DNA of 64,000 nucleotides from Sphingobacterium athyrii. GTDB lineage: Bacteria > Bacteroidota > Bacteroidia > Sphingobacteriales > Sphingobacteriaceae. This document shows positions 35,536 to 44,402 of the stretch, one piece after another; the stretch's first letter is position 1, and each line of letters starts with the position of its first letter. The position numbers and the translations under genes were made by a program. The stretch spans positions 248,001-312,000 of the forward strand of contig NZ_QCXX01000006.1 of NCBI RefSeq assembly GCF_003071065.1, written 5' to 3'. A model generated the notes under the pieces. It did not search any database, was not told where the DNA came from, and saw nothing but the letters and a program-made list of their open reading frames with translations.

Positions 35536-36249
35536 ATGCAGTTATTTTTCACACCGGAATTAAATCCTTCTTTAGAAAATTTTATCCTCTCTGAGGAAGA
35601 AAGCAAGCATGCTGTCCGTGTACTTCGTATGAATACGGGAGATCGTTTATATTTAATTGACGGTTGTGGCGGCCTGTACGAAGCTGAAATTATAGATCCA
35701 CATCCGAAACGTACTGTACTTCGCATATTAAGTGTCAAAGAGAACTACCAACAGCCAAACTATCATTTGCATATTGCTGTTGGACCGACCAAGAACATCG
35801 ATCGTATCGAGTGGTTTTTGGAGAAAGCTACGGAGGTAGGGATTCAGGAGATTACACCTATTATTTGTGAGCATTCCGAGCGCAAGGAGGTGAAGTTGGA
35901 CCGCTTGAACAAAGTCATTGTGTCAGCCATGAAACAATCTTTGAAAGCGTATTTGCCAAAACTTAATCCTGCGATACCCTTTAAACAGTTTTTAAAAGAC
36001 CTTCCAAAGGAAGGTGCTCAAAAAGCAATTGCACATTGCGTTGATTCGGACAAGAAGTATTTGAACGAAGTATTTGAAGCCGGACAACATTATATCATTT
36101 TGATAGGTCCAGAAGGAGATTTTTCAGCCGAGGAAATCGATCTGGCAATAGCTGCGGGGTTTCGGCCAATATCGCTTGGCGAAGCACGTTTACGGACCGA
36201 GACAGCGGCATTGGCGGCTTGTCTTGAGACCTCGCTACTCAATAGATAA
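35536..36249 (+). CDS. rsmE: 16S rRNA (uracil-1498-N3)-methyltransferase
   Basis: The 237-residue SPOUT-class methyltransferase has an N-terminal PUA-like domain (HAVRVLRMNTGDRLYLIDGCGG) and the C-terminal knot with IGPEGDFSAEEIDLA and LGEARLRTETAAL, which bind SAM. It modifies U1498 of 16S rRNA. It starts 18 bp after the CNNM gene. Confidence 0.95.
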   Translation: MQLFFTPELNPSLENFILSEEESKHAVRVLRMNTGDRLYLIDGCGGLYEAEIIDPHPKRTVLRILSVKENYQQPNYHLHIAVGPTKNIDRIEWFLEKATEVGIQEITPIICEHSERKEVKLDRLNKVIVSAMKQSLKAYLPKLNPAIPFKQFLKDLPKEGAQKAIAHCVDSDKKYLNEVFEAGQHYIILIGPEGDFSAEEIDLAIAAGFRPISLGEARLRTETAALAACLETSLLNR

Positions 36250-36269
36250 TTTAAGCTATCTTTTAGTGT

Positions 36270-36316
36270 TTCTATGTGAATCCGATCTAATAATATAGAT
36301 AAGATTCAGCATAGAA
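36270..36316. terminator. Hairpin between convergent genes
   Basis: TTCTATGTGAATC pairs with GATTCA-G-CATAGAA (one bulge). There is no clear T-run, but it is placed between the rsmE and DUF3299-like gene ends. Confidence 0.5.
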
Positions 36317-36326
36317 GAGGATATGT

Positions 36327-36803
36327 TTATTTTACAAGTTCAGCATCGACGATCTGAATTTCGGAATTTCCTTTCAGTGGGTCCTTTGTAAAAATCATCT
36401 TTCCTTTGAGCTTGATGGGATCTTCGGAAAATTTTATTGCTCCCCCTTTTAAGGTCACTTCTACCATAGGTGGTATTCCATTGGAACCACAAAATTGACA
36501 TTGCATGACAGGTAGCACAGACATCATAAAGTTCTTATGATTACGGCCACTGTGTAGTGGAACCATATAGCCTGGTAATTCGACCACTTTGTTTTCAAGC
36601 GCTTTGAGCTCTTTCGGATAAAAAGGAGTATATACTTTTTTTGCACCATTATAGGTTACTTTATAAGCCATTTTATCAATGGCATCCCATGTTTTGTTCA
36701 TCATGGGTGTATGATCAGGCACATCGGGATTGCTGCCGATCTGTGCCTGTGCTTGCATGATATAGAAAAATATAAAGGCGAATGCTGTGATAATTTGTTT
36801 CAT
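36327..36803 (-). CDS. DUF3299-like secreted protein
   Basis: The ATG at 36803 is chosen because it begins a signal peptide (KQIITAFAFIFFYIMQAQAQ); the longer frame from 36929 adds 42 residues before it. The 158-residue product contains VVELPGYMVPLHSG, FMMSVLPVMQCQFCGSNGIPP and MVEVTL, similar to the DUF3299 family, with a CxxC motif. It lies downstream of an FtsX-type permease with a histidine-rich loop. From memory, DUF3299 proteins in proteobacteria are found near zinc-regulated ABC genes, so a metal-related role is possible. Confidence 0.72.
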   Translation of the reverse strand: MKQIITAFAFIFFYIMQAQAQIGSNPDVPDHTPMMNKTWDAIDKMAYKVTYNGAKKVYTPFYPKELKALENKVVELPGYMVPLHSGRNHKNFMMSVLPVMQCQFCGSNGIPPMVEVTLKGGAIKFSEDPIKLKGKMIFTKDPLKGNSEIQIVDAELVK

Positions 36804-36989
36804 CTGTTTAATTTTTTGTAGTTGCGGTGAAGCGATTAGATTTATTCTGTATGATGAATAAATCATAATGGTTTCACCTGTTTTAGTATTGAGTATATTG
36901 TATTGCGTACTGAGATTTTGCCGATGCAAATCCAGAATTTATCTTGTATATGCTATTCTTACGTTTTTTAACTCCAATACGCAGTCGTC

Positions 36990-38387
36990 CTATTTGTTTG
37001 ATAAAGTACCCGCTATACTTGTCCTATACGCTTTCACAGCGGGGATCAGCGCTGCTAGCACGCCGATGAGGCAAGCAACAAGCAAAAATACCAATTCTTT
37101 TGGATGTAGCCTAAAAGCTTCGATAAAGTCAGCACTTTGGCTCGTTTGGTTACTGATATAATATAATGCCAGATGTGCCAATAACAGCCCGACCAGTCCG
37201 CCCACGATTGTTATGGTCAGGCCCTCCAATAGGACAATGGTAAATAATTTTCCTTTAGACGCACCGAGTGTACGCATAATGGCCAGATCATATTTACGTT
37301 GTTTCAGCGCATTGTAGAGGTTAATAAATACACTCAGTCCAGCAATGAGCATGATGACATAAGCAAGGATCGCTAAAGAATCTATTCCTACGCCTAGGAG
37401 TGAAAACAGACGTGTACTTTCCATAGCAGGAGAAGCAGCTTGCATATCTGTTTGTTGGTCGATCATTTTAGGCAATATACCGATAGCTGCCGGTGACTGG
37501 TATTTTATTAAAATAGCTGTTATTTCAAGACCATTTTGTTTTACCATATCAGCGCCAATGGATTTGACAAACACCCCTTCCTCTTCGTGTTCGTGGTCAT
37601 CATGATCGTGATCATGATGTTCTTTTTCATTGGTTGCCACTTGTCCGGTAGAATTTTCCGGTAAGTCTTCTCCATGGTGATGTAAATGTGCTTTGACTGT
37701 TTCCTGACGGTCTTCTTCCCGTTCACGTTGTTCTTTTTGTGCTGCAGTTTCGTTGTCAGCATGAGCATGGGCGATACCATGAACATCCCAGACGCTCTCG
37801 AGATTGGTCAATATGAGGTTATCGGTTACATTGTTATTTTGTTTTAGAATACCTACGATGGTAAAAGGATGTTCGTCGTGACTATGGCCATCCTTGCTGA
37901 GTCCATGGGAGCTGTTGATCTGGTCACCTATTTTCAAATGGTGCTTTTTTGCGACCTGCTCACCGATAACGGCTTCAAAGTCTTTTTGCCAGATGCGGCC
38001 TTCATTTATTTTGGTATTATAGATGGTCAGAAAAGAAGAGTCTGTCCCCACAATTCGATGTCCCTTAAAGTTATCACCTAATGACAGGGGGACCGCGAGT
38101 TGAACAAGCGGGTTTTGGCGTAGAGGTTCGAGTTCATCCAAAGGTATATTTCCAGTTGGGTTGTCGATATGATATACGCTGGATAAGATCAATTGAAGTG
38201 GACTGCCCTTAGCTCCGACAACAAGATCAATGTTCCTGCTATTATTGTCAAGTTGTTTTTCAAATGTATCACCTGTGATAGAAAGCACAGCTAAGATGGA
38301 AATTCCAAAAGCCGTCAGCAAGATACTAAGAAAGACAGCGCCAAATTGTCTACTTAAATTTTTCCAAACCAACTGTATCGTATTCAT
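36990..38387 (-). CDS. FtsX/MacB-type ABC permease with His-rich periplasmic loop
   Basis: The 465-residue permease has one N-terminal membrane helix (VFLSILLTAFGISILAVLSI), a large periplasmic MacB_PCD-like domain, and three C-terminal helices of the FtsX core (SLAILAYVIMLIAGLSVFINLYNALKQRKYDLAIMRTLGASKG, TIVGGLVGLLLAHL, VFLLVACLIGVLAALIPAVKAYR). The periplasmic part contains clusters of His and acidic residues at about 168-173, 203-209, 233-238 and 257-267, absent from ordinary MacB or LolE proteins. They look like a divalent-metal-binding loop. It works with the ATPase encoded just upstream. Confidence 0.85.
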   Translation of the reverse strand: MNTIQLVWKNLSRQFGAVFLSILLTAFGISILAVLSITGDTFEKQLDNNSRNIDLVVGAKGSPLQLILSSVYHIDNPTGNIPLDELEPLRQNPLVQLAVPLSLGDNFKGHRIVGTDSSFLTIYNTKINEGRIWQKDFEAVIGEQVAKKHHLKIGDQINSSHGLSKDGHSHDEHPFTIVGILKQNNNVTDNLILTNLESVWDVHGIAHAHADNETAAQKEQREREEDRQETVKAHLHHHGEDLPENSTGQVATNEKEHHDHDHDDHEHEEEGVFVKSIGADMVKQNGLEITAILIKYQSPAAIGILPKMIDQQTDMQAASPAMESTRLFSLLGVGIDSLAILAYVIMLIAGLSVFINLYNALKQRKYDLAIMRTLGASKGKLFTIVLLEGLTITIVGGLVGLLLAHLALYYISNQTSQSADFIEAFRLHPKELVFLLVACLIGVLAALIPAVKAYRTSIAGTLSNK

Positions 38388-38434
38388 AACAAATTCTAAA
38401 GCTAAAAGGGTGAATGACTATATGACGTATTCAA

Positions 38435-39076
38435 TTATTTTAAGATATACATTTTTGAGAACTGATCTCTAATCCGTTTGTCATGTGTGGTGATCAAGAG
38501 GGTTGAGCCGGCGGTATCTGCAATATCCAAAAGTAGTTCCAGCACACGATTTGTATTGCTGTCATCCAAAGCAGCTGTGGGTTCGTCCGCGATGAGCAGG
38601 GCAGGCTTATTGATCACACTACGAGCAATCGCGGCACGTTGTAATTGGCCACGACTTAATTCATTTGGATAAGCCGCAGTTTTGTGATCCAGTTGCAGTT
38701 GTTTCAAGACCTGATGAATCTGATTCACATCCACCTTTTTTCCTGCAAGGGACTGTGCCAATTTGATATTTTCCAGCAAAGTTAAATTTTTGAGAAGGTG
38801 TGCCTCCTGGAATATAAAACCGATATATTGAGATCTGAATTTGTCTAGTTTGCTATTAGATAATAGGGAAAGATCCTGATTATTAATTTTAACGTGACCT
38901 GTTTCGGGTTTAGATAAGCCGCCCAACATGTTCAGCAAGGTTGTTTTTCCAGTTCCTGAATCGCCCAATAATAGCGTGTGCTGTCCTTTTTCGATGTGGA
39001 TGTCCGGAAATGCGATGCTTTTAGCATTCGTATATTGGAATGTTAGCTGTTCAGTAGATACGATCGGGTTGCTCAT
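38435..39076 (-). CDS. LolD/MacB-type ABC transporter ATPase
   Basis: The start at 39076 is preferred over 39163 because a good promoter lies between the two. The 213-residue ATPase has Walker A GDSGTGKT at 38-45, the signature LSRGQ, Walker B with ADEPTAALD and switch ITTHD. It is the first gene of the minus-strand operon with the His-rich permease and the DUF3299-like protein. Small ATPases of this type drive mechanotransmission or lipoprotein-release systems. Confidence 0.9.
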   Translation of the reverse strand: MSNPIVSTEQLTFQYTNAKSIAFPDIHIEKGQHTLLLGDSGTGKTTLLNMLGGLSKPETGHVKINNQDLSLLSNSKLDKFRSQYIGFIFQEAHLLKNLTLLENIKLAQSLAGKKVDVNQIHQVLKQLQLDHKTAAYPNELSRGQLQRAAIARSVINKPALLIADEPTAALDDSNTNRVLELLLDIADTAGSTLLITTHDKRIRDQFSKMYILK

Positions 39077-39100
39077 ATGCTCAAAAATTGAAAATCTATT

Positions 39101-39131
39101 CAAACTTAGAGAAATTGCTTTGTATATGCAA
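39101..39131 (-). promoter_or_regulatory. Canonical promoter of the ABC operon
   Basis: On the minus strand, TTG (39131-39129), 20 bp, then TAAGTTTG (39108-39101) matches the Bacteroidota vegetative promoter. Transcription should start near 39095, about 20 nt before the ATG at 39076. Confidence 0.7.
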
Positions 39132-39348
39132 TATAATTGCAATAATAAGATGATTCTCGGCATTTTGTCTCACACAGAGGTGATACTTTTTCTGATAAAA
39201 CCTAATATCGTCCCTAATATGTTAATAACTTTTCGGCTTAATAATTTTATTACACTTCTTTAATATTATACTTTGAAAATGATGAAATATTCGCTCAAAT
39301 TCTCCTTCAGGCGGGTTTTTATCGAAAAATTTAATCTAGAATTTCCAA

Positions 39349-39427
39349 GGTAACATTAAATTAACAAGTGGTTTACGTAATGGTAATTGGTTGTTAATGT
39401 TAATATAATATTGTGCCAATAGCTTTG
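39349..39427 (+). promoter_or_regulatory. Promoter with five 11-bp GTTAA-type repeats
   Basis: Five consecutive 11-bp units start at 39349, 39360, 39371, 39382 and 39393 (GGTAACATTAA, ATTAACAAGTG, GTTTACGTAAT, GGTAATTGGTT, GTTAATGTTAA). They are followed by the -7 box TAGCTTTG at 39420-39427, 23 bp before the receptor start. The 11-bp direct-repeat period is that of OmpR/PhoB-family operators. Confidence 0.6.
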
Positions 39428-39449
39428 CAGAAACAAAAAACAAAATAAA

Positions 39450-42323
39450 TTGGAACCACAATTACAACTTAAAAGAATCGCTGCTGCCATTACGTTCGTC
39501 GTAGCTGCGTCAACAACAGTTTATGCACAAGGGAGTGGGAAGGTTGCGGGTAAAGTTACAAATGTTAAAACAGGAGAAACCATCGCGGGGGTGACGGTAA
39601 AGGTACTTGGTACTTCAAGAGTAGGAAGTTCAGATGTAACAGGTAATTACAATATTCCTGCTGTACCGGCAGGAAAGTATACATTAGAATTTAGCTACTT
39701 GGGTTTCGCGACTAAGCAAATTACTGATGTTGAGATTAAAGATAAGGATGTTACCAATTTAGATGTGGTTCTTGACAATTCTGAAGGTACAGTATTGGAT
39801 CAGGTTGTGATTACCGGAACATTTAAAAAAGAATCAATTGGTGCATTGTATGCACAACAAAAGAATAGTATTTCTATTTCTGATGGTATTTCAGCCGAAA
39901 TAATAAAAAAGACACCAGATAAAAATACAGGGGAGGTATTAAAACGCGTTAGCGGGGCTAGTGTTCAGGACAATAAATTTCTTGTAATTCGTGGTTTGAG
40001 TGATCGCTATAATTCATCCTTATTAAATAATAGCCCACTACCGAGTACTGAGCCAGACCGTAAAGCATTTTCATTTGATATTATTCCTTCTTCCCTAGTT
40101 GACAATATTGTTATCAGTAAAACAGCCTCCCCAGATTTGCCTGGTGACCTAACGGGGGGAGCTATTAATATCAAAACGAAAGATTTTCCGGATAAAAAGA
40201 CGGTAGAGTTTAGTGTAGGTTTGGGAGGGAATACGCAAACTACATTTAAAGACTTTTATGGAAGCAAAAGAACTGTAGGGAATTATTTTGGATTGAAAAA
40301 TCCAGATAATAATCTACCTTCAAGTTTTCCCAAGAATAAAGAATCATATACAAGTTTACCAGCAAACGATAAAGCCGAGTATACAAAAGACTTTAAAAAT
40401 ACATGGGGTTATAAAAATCTTGGAAAATCGTTGCCTTATCAAAATCTTCAATTTATTTATGGTAATTCATTCCTTCTTGAGAATGGCGGGAAATTTGGGG
40501 TTATTGGTTCATTAACTTATCGAAATTCAGAAAGTATATCTAATGAAATACGAAACGACTTTAATGGCACAAGCCAAGGATATAATAATTATTACTCCAA
40601 ATATAGAGATAACTATTATAGATTTAGTTCTTCGGTAGGAGCATTGGCAAACCTATCTTACATTAAAGACAAATTTAAAATATCATTAAAGAATATCTTC
40701 AATCAAAGCTTAGAGCAAAATTTTATTTCTCGTGAAGGTGAAATAGTAAATGAGAATTATCGCAAGACTACTATGTTAGAGGTTTTCGAGAAGAGAATGT
40801 TTAATAGTGTATTAGACGGGGAATATTTGTTAGCCCCCTCCAAACAATCAAAATTGACTTGGAACCTATCTTATAGCGGAATTTGGGATAATGAGCCTGA
40901 TTTGAGAAGGTTGAGTTATATTAAATCAGTGGACGAAACCGACCCTAACGTGCCTTTTCAGGCTGCTATCCCAAATGGTTCCCCATCACCAGAACAGGCT
41001 GGTAAATTTTATAGTAATCTCAAAGAAAATATTTACAGTGGAGGGGTCAATTGGTCACATGGGCTAAATCTAATGGGACTTGAGCAATCCGTTAAAATAG
41101 GAGCTCTAAAGCAATACAAAAAACGTAATGTGGATGCTAGAGTGTTGGGGTACGTAAATAAGACAGCTGATTTCAATGAGTCTAGAGAATTACTTGGTCT
41201 TCCTCAAGATCAGCTGTTCGATAATAGTAATATTGCCGGAAATAAATTATTTATAGAAGATATTACCAATCAAACAAATAGCTATGAAGGGACAGGGGAT
41301 TTAAATGCCGGATATGCTATGATTTCGGGTAATATATCTGAGAAATTGAAAGCGACAATAGGAGCAAGAGTTGAGAATTATATAGAAAAATTAAATACAG
41401 GATCAATCTCCGTTGATGTAGACAATAATGTAAATAATAACTATACAGATATCTTACCGTCTTTGAATTTAACTTATGAGCTGACTCCAAAAACTAATTT
41501 GAGGTTTAGCTTTTCTAATACAGTCGCGAGAGCTCAATTTCGAGAACTGGCAGCATTTAGCTTTTTTGATTTTATTACCAATAGCATGAAAATTGGTAAT
41601 CCAGACTTAAAAAGGACCAAAATTTCTAATATAGATGTTCGTTATGAATTTTATCCTAGTTTAGGTAAGTTGATTTCCGTTTCTGGTTTTTACAAGGATT
41701 TAAAGAATCCTATTGAAACGAACGTTCGGTCAGGTTCTACGGCAGCGAGTAGAACTGTAACATTTATTAATGCGCCTAAAGCCTATATTGCTGGAGCTGA
41801 AATTGAAATTCGTCATGATTTGGGGATTTTTAATGATGAGTCTGAATTTCTGAAAAAAATAGTCTTCAGTGCCAATGCATCATTAATCAAATCCGAAGTT
41901 AATTTTGAAGGCTCTACACTCTTAGCCGAAAATAAAAGACCCCTCTATGGCCAATCGCCCTATTTACTTAATCTAGGATTACAATACAGCGGTGGAAATG
42001 GTTGGGAGTCTAGTGTGTTTTTTAATAGAGCCGGAAGACGTATTGATGTGGTAGGCTTTGGGAACTATATCAATTCAATATTTGTAGATGAGTATCATAC
42101 GATTTATGAGGCACCACGAAGTTTATTAGATTTCCAACTATCCAAAAAGTTGATTTCTAATAAGGCGGAATTAAAACTTAATGTGGGGAATATTTTAGAT
42201 TCAAAATCTATTTTTTATCAAGATGTTGATAAAAATGGTAAATATAATGTTAGTGGAGACCAGTTAATTAATTCTGTAAAATATGGAAGAAACTTCTCCC
42301 TGTCATTCGGTTATAAGTTTTAA
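39450..42323 (+). CDS. TonB-dependent receptor with carboxypeptidase-like domain
   Basis: The 957-residue receptor starts with TTG, fitting the promoter 23 bp upstream. It has a signal peptide (RIAAAITFVVAASTTVYAQ), a carboxypeptidase regulatory-like domain (about 30-115, VAGKVTNVKTGETIAGVTVKV), a plug (GEVLKRVSGASVQDNKFLVIRGLSDRYN, NIVISKTASPDLPGDLTGGAINIKTKDFP) and a barrel ending FSLSFGYKF. It lacks the SusC family features and has no SusD partner. The next gene encodes a lipoprotein with the same kind of promoter. The substrate is unknown; the promoter suggests phosphate-related regulation. Confidence 0.9.
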   Translation: MEPQLQLKRIAAAITFVVAASTTVYAQGSGKVAGKVTNVKTGETIAGVTVKVLGTSRVGSSDVTGNYNIPAVPAGKYTLEFSYLGFATKQITDVEIKDKDVTNLDVVLDNSEGTVLDQVVITGTFKKESIGALYAQQKNSISISDGISAEIIKKTPDKNTGEVLKRVSGASVQDNKFLVIRGLSDRYNSSLLNNSPLPSTEPDRKAFSFDIIPSSLVDNIVISKTASPDLPGDLTGGAINIKTKDFPDKKTVEFSVGLGGNTQTTFKDFYGSKRTVGNYFGLKNPDNNLPSSFPKNKESYTSLPANDKAEYTKDFKNTWGYKNLGKSLPYQNLQFIYGNSFLLENGGKFGVIGSLTYRNSESISNEIRNDFNGTSQGYNNYYSKYRDNYYRFSSSVGALANLSYIKDKFKISLKNIFNQSLEQNFISREGEIVNENYRKTTMLEVFEKRMFNSVLDGEYLLAPSKQSKLTWNLSYSGIWDNEPDLRRLSYIKSVDETDPNVPFQAAIPNGSPSPEQAGKFYSNLKENIYSGGVNWSHGLNLMGLEQSVKIGALKQYKKRNVDARVLGYVNKTADFNESRELLGLPQDQLFDNSNIAGNKLFIEDITNQTNSYEGTGDLNAGYAMISGNISEKLKATIGARVENYIEKLNTGSISVDVDNNVNNNYTDILPSLNLTYELTPKTNLRFSFSNTVARAQFRELAAFSFFDFITNSMKIGNPDLKRTKISNIDVRYEFYPSLGKLISVSGFYKDLKNPIETNVRSGSTAASRTVTFINAPKAYIAGAEIEIRHDLGIFNDESEFLKKIVFSANASLIKSEVNFEGSTLLAENKRPLYGQSPYLLNLGLQYSGGNGWESSVFFNRAGRRIDVVGFGNYINSIFVDEYHTIYEAPRSLLDFQLSKKLISNKAELKLNVGNILDSKSIFYQDVDKNGKYNVSGDQLINSVKYGRNFSLSFGYKF

Positions 42324-42340
42324 AGATTAAATAAATATTA

Positions 42341-42375
42341 GTTAACATTAAGGTTACATTCTGTTGATACCTTTG
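42341..42375 (+). promoter_or_regulatory. Promoter with GTTAA repeats before the beta-helix lipoprotein
   Basis: GTTAACATTAA (42341) and GGTTACATTCT (42352) are 11 bp apart and precede the -7 box TACCTTTG at 42368-42375. The first repeat starts 27 bp before the -7 box, exactly as the last repeat (39393) does before TAGCTTTG (39420). Confidence 0.6.
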
Positions 42376-42389
42376 AAAAAAAACAAATT

Positions 42390-43760
42390 ATGAAATTAAA
42401 CATGAATTCAAAATGGTTTGCGTTAGCTCTAGTTGCGACTTCGATGAGTATTGCGAGCTGTAGTAAGTCTGATAATCCAAACCCTGTTGATCCTAATCCT
42501 GGAACTGGAGAAGTAGAGGTGATCGAAGGTAAAATTGCGAGTAATAAAGTTTTAAGCGCTTCAAAAACATATTTGTTAAGAGGTTATGTGCAGGTAATGG
42601 ATGGTGCAACATTAGAAATTCCGGCAGGTACTGTTATTAAAGGTGAGAAATCAACGAATGGGGCATTAATTGTTGAACGTGGTGGGAAATTAAAAGCAAA
42701 TGGTACTGCTGATAAACCTATCGTGTTTACTTCCGACCAAGCTGACGGTAATAAAGATACAGGTGATTGGTCGGGTATAATCATTTGCGGAAAATCTCAA
42801 GTTAATACAGCTGATGGAACTTCACAATATGAAGGCGGTGCGCTCGGAGCGACCGTTGCTAACTATGGTGGAGGCCTATCTCCTATTCTAGATGACAATT
42901 CTGGTGAACTAACTTATGCACGCATTGAGTTTGCTGGAATTGCAATTCAAAAAGATAAAGAGATTAACGGGCTAACATTGTGTGGCGTTGGTTCAGGTAC
43001 TAAGATCCATCATATTCAAGTATCATACGGAGGCGATGACTCGTTCGAATTTTTTGGGGGAACTGTGAATGCATCTCATTTGATTGCATACAGAGGTGTT
43101 GATGATGATTTTGATTTCGATCAAGGTTACAGTGGTAAAATTCAATATGGAATTTCTATTAAGGATCCAAATATCGCAGATGCAGCAGGGACATCTAGAG
43201 GAATAGAGTTGGAAAATAAAGGAAATGTATTAAATAATTTATATTCTAGACCGGTATTGTCAAACTTTACGTTCATAGGTCCTGGTAAAGAATCTCAAGC
43301 TCAGCATGGTGCAGGCATTCATTTTGGTTTGAATAGTAGAATGGTATTGGCTAATTCAATTATTGTTGGTGCAAAAGGAAATGCTGTAGAGTTTAATTCC
43401 GATTTTCCTGCAGCAGAATTGAAAGCGGGTCGCTCTATTTTATCTAATAATATGGTCTTCGGAAATACAGCAAATTATGGGTTGAAAGATGTTACATCTT
43501 TTACATCTGTAGCTGATTTGACAGGCTATTTGAATGGATTTGGTGATTTTGCTACAACTTCTGTTGATGGCGCAGGGTTTACAAGTACAAGTATTTCTGC
43601 TCCAAACCTTTTATTGAAAGCTGATTCACCTGCGTTGGGTAAAGCTAAATATGAAGGAGACTTAGCTAGCTTAACCAAAGAAACTTTTATTGGAGCAATG
43701 GGTACAACTGATTGGACAAAAGGATGGGCTAGTTGGGATCCAAAAAACAATAAATACTAG
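42390..43760 (+). CDS. Beta-helix-like surface lipoprotein
   Basis: The 456-residue protein has a lipoprotein signal (WFALALVATSMSIASCSKSD), a Pro/Asn linker and a repetitive beta-rich body: KTYLLRGYVQVMDGATLEIPAGTVIKG, GTADKPIVFTSD, GLTLCGVGSGTKIHHIQVSYGGDDSFEFFGG, HLIAYRGVDDDFDFDQGY. This looks like a right-handed parallel beta-helix with Asp-rich turns. It has its own promoter and sits 66 bp after the receptor gene. It may be a surface binding partner of the receptor, which is inference. Confidence 0.75.
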   Translation: MKLNMNSKWFALALVATSMSIASCSKSDNPNPVDPNPGTGEVEVIEGKIASNKVLSASKTYLLRGYVQVMDGATLEIPAGTVIKGEKSTNGALIVERGGKLKANGTADKPIVFTSDQADGNKDTGDWSGIIICGKSQVNTADGTSQYEGGALGATVANYGGGLSPILDDNSGELTYARIEFAGIAIQKDKEINGLTLCGVGSGTKIHHIQVSYGGDDSFEFFGGTVNASHLIAYRGVDDDFDFDQGYSGKIQYGISIKDPNIADAAGTSRGIELENKGNVLNNLYSRPVLSNFTFIGPGKESQAQHGAGIHFGLNSRMVLANSIIVGAKGNAVEFNSDFPAAELKAGRSILSNNMVFGNTANYGLKDVTSFTSVADLTGYLNGFGDFATTSVDGAGFTSTSISAPNLLLKADSPALGKAKYEGDLASLTKETFIGAMGTTDWTKGWASWDPKNNKY

Positions 43761-43784
43761 AATAATTATAGTTTAGTAAAATAG

Positions 43785-43813
43785 AAAATCCTGCCACGAG
43801 CAGGATTTTTTTT
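43785..43813 (+). terminator. Rho-independent terminator
   Basis: AAAATCCTGC pairs with GCAGGATTTT around CACGA, followed by Ts. Confidence 0.9.
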
Positions 43814-43865
43814 GTAGCATCTCGTGCTGATATTTCGTTATACAGTCAAATAATATAAACTCTAA

Positions 43866-44300
43866 ATGATGAAAAAAACAATCTATTTATTTGTGTTGAG
43901 CATTTTTCTGCTTTTAGGCTGTAAAAAGTCAGATAATAAAATTGATCCTGAAGATTCTGGACTTAGGATAGAAATCAAAGGAATTTCTGGTTGGGGTAAT
44001 GGAGTGAACATCAGCATTGATCAAAGTAAGACTGAAATTAAATATCCTAAAGATGGTTTATCAGAGACAAAAAAAGATAAAGTATATAAAACAAGTGAGG
44101 CTACATTGAAGCAGCTGTCCAGCTATATCAATACTTATAAATTAATGGATGCTAAAATTGAGGAATGTGCACGTTGCGCAGATGGACTGGATTATGTGAT
44201 CACAATAAAATCCGAAGGCCGTGAAAATACAGTAACTATTGCTGCTCATCGTACAGATGGTAAATATACAGACCTCTTAGACTTTATTAATAAGATGTGA
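43866..44300 (+). CDS. Small lipoprotein of unknown function
   Basis: The 144-residue protein has a lipoprotein signal (IYLFVLSIFLLLGCKKSDN, lipidated Cys at about 19). A small domain with DAKIEECARCADGLDYVITIKSEGRENTVTIAAH follows, including a CARC motif. I do not recognise the family. It follows the beta-helix gene after a terminator and shows no obvious promoter box. Confidence 0.65.
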   Translation: MMKKTIYLFVLSIFLLLGCKKSDNKIDPEDSGLRIEIKGISGWGNGVNISIDQSKTEIKYPKDGLSETKKDKVYKTSEATLKQLSSYINTYKLMDAKIEECARCADGLDYVITIKSEGRENTVTIAAHRTDGKYTDLLDFINKM

Positions 44301-44402
44301 TTAACTAAAGCTAAGGAGCGATATAAGAACTTTAAGTAAAATAACGAAAGCGGATAAAATAGAAAGCCTCTCTATTATCACGGTTATTTTTAGCTCACAA
44401 GT

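Noticed and set aside
39077..39163. Longer N-terminus of the ABC ATPase
   Set aside because: The canonical promoter at 39131-39101 lies inside this stretch, so the transcript starts after 39163 and the ATG at 39076 is used.
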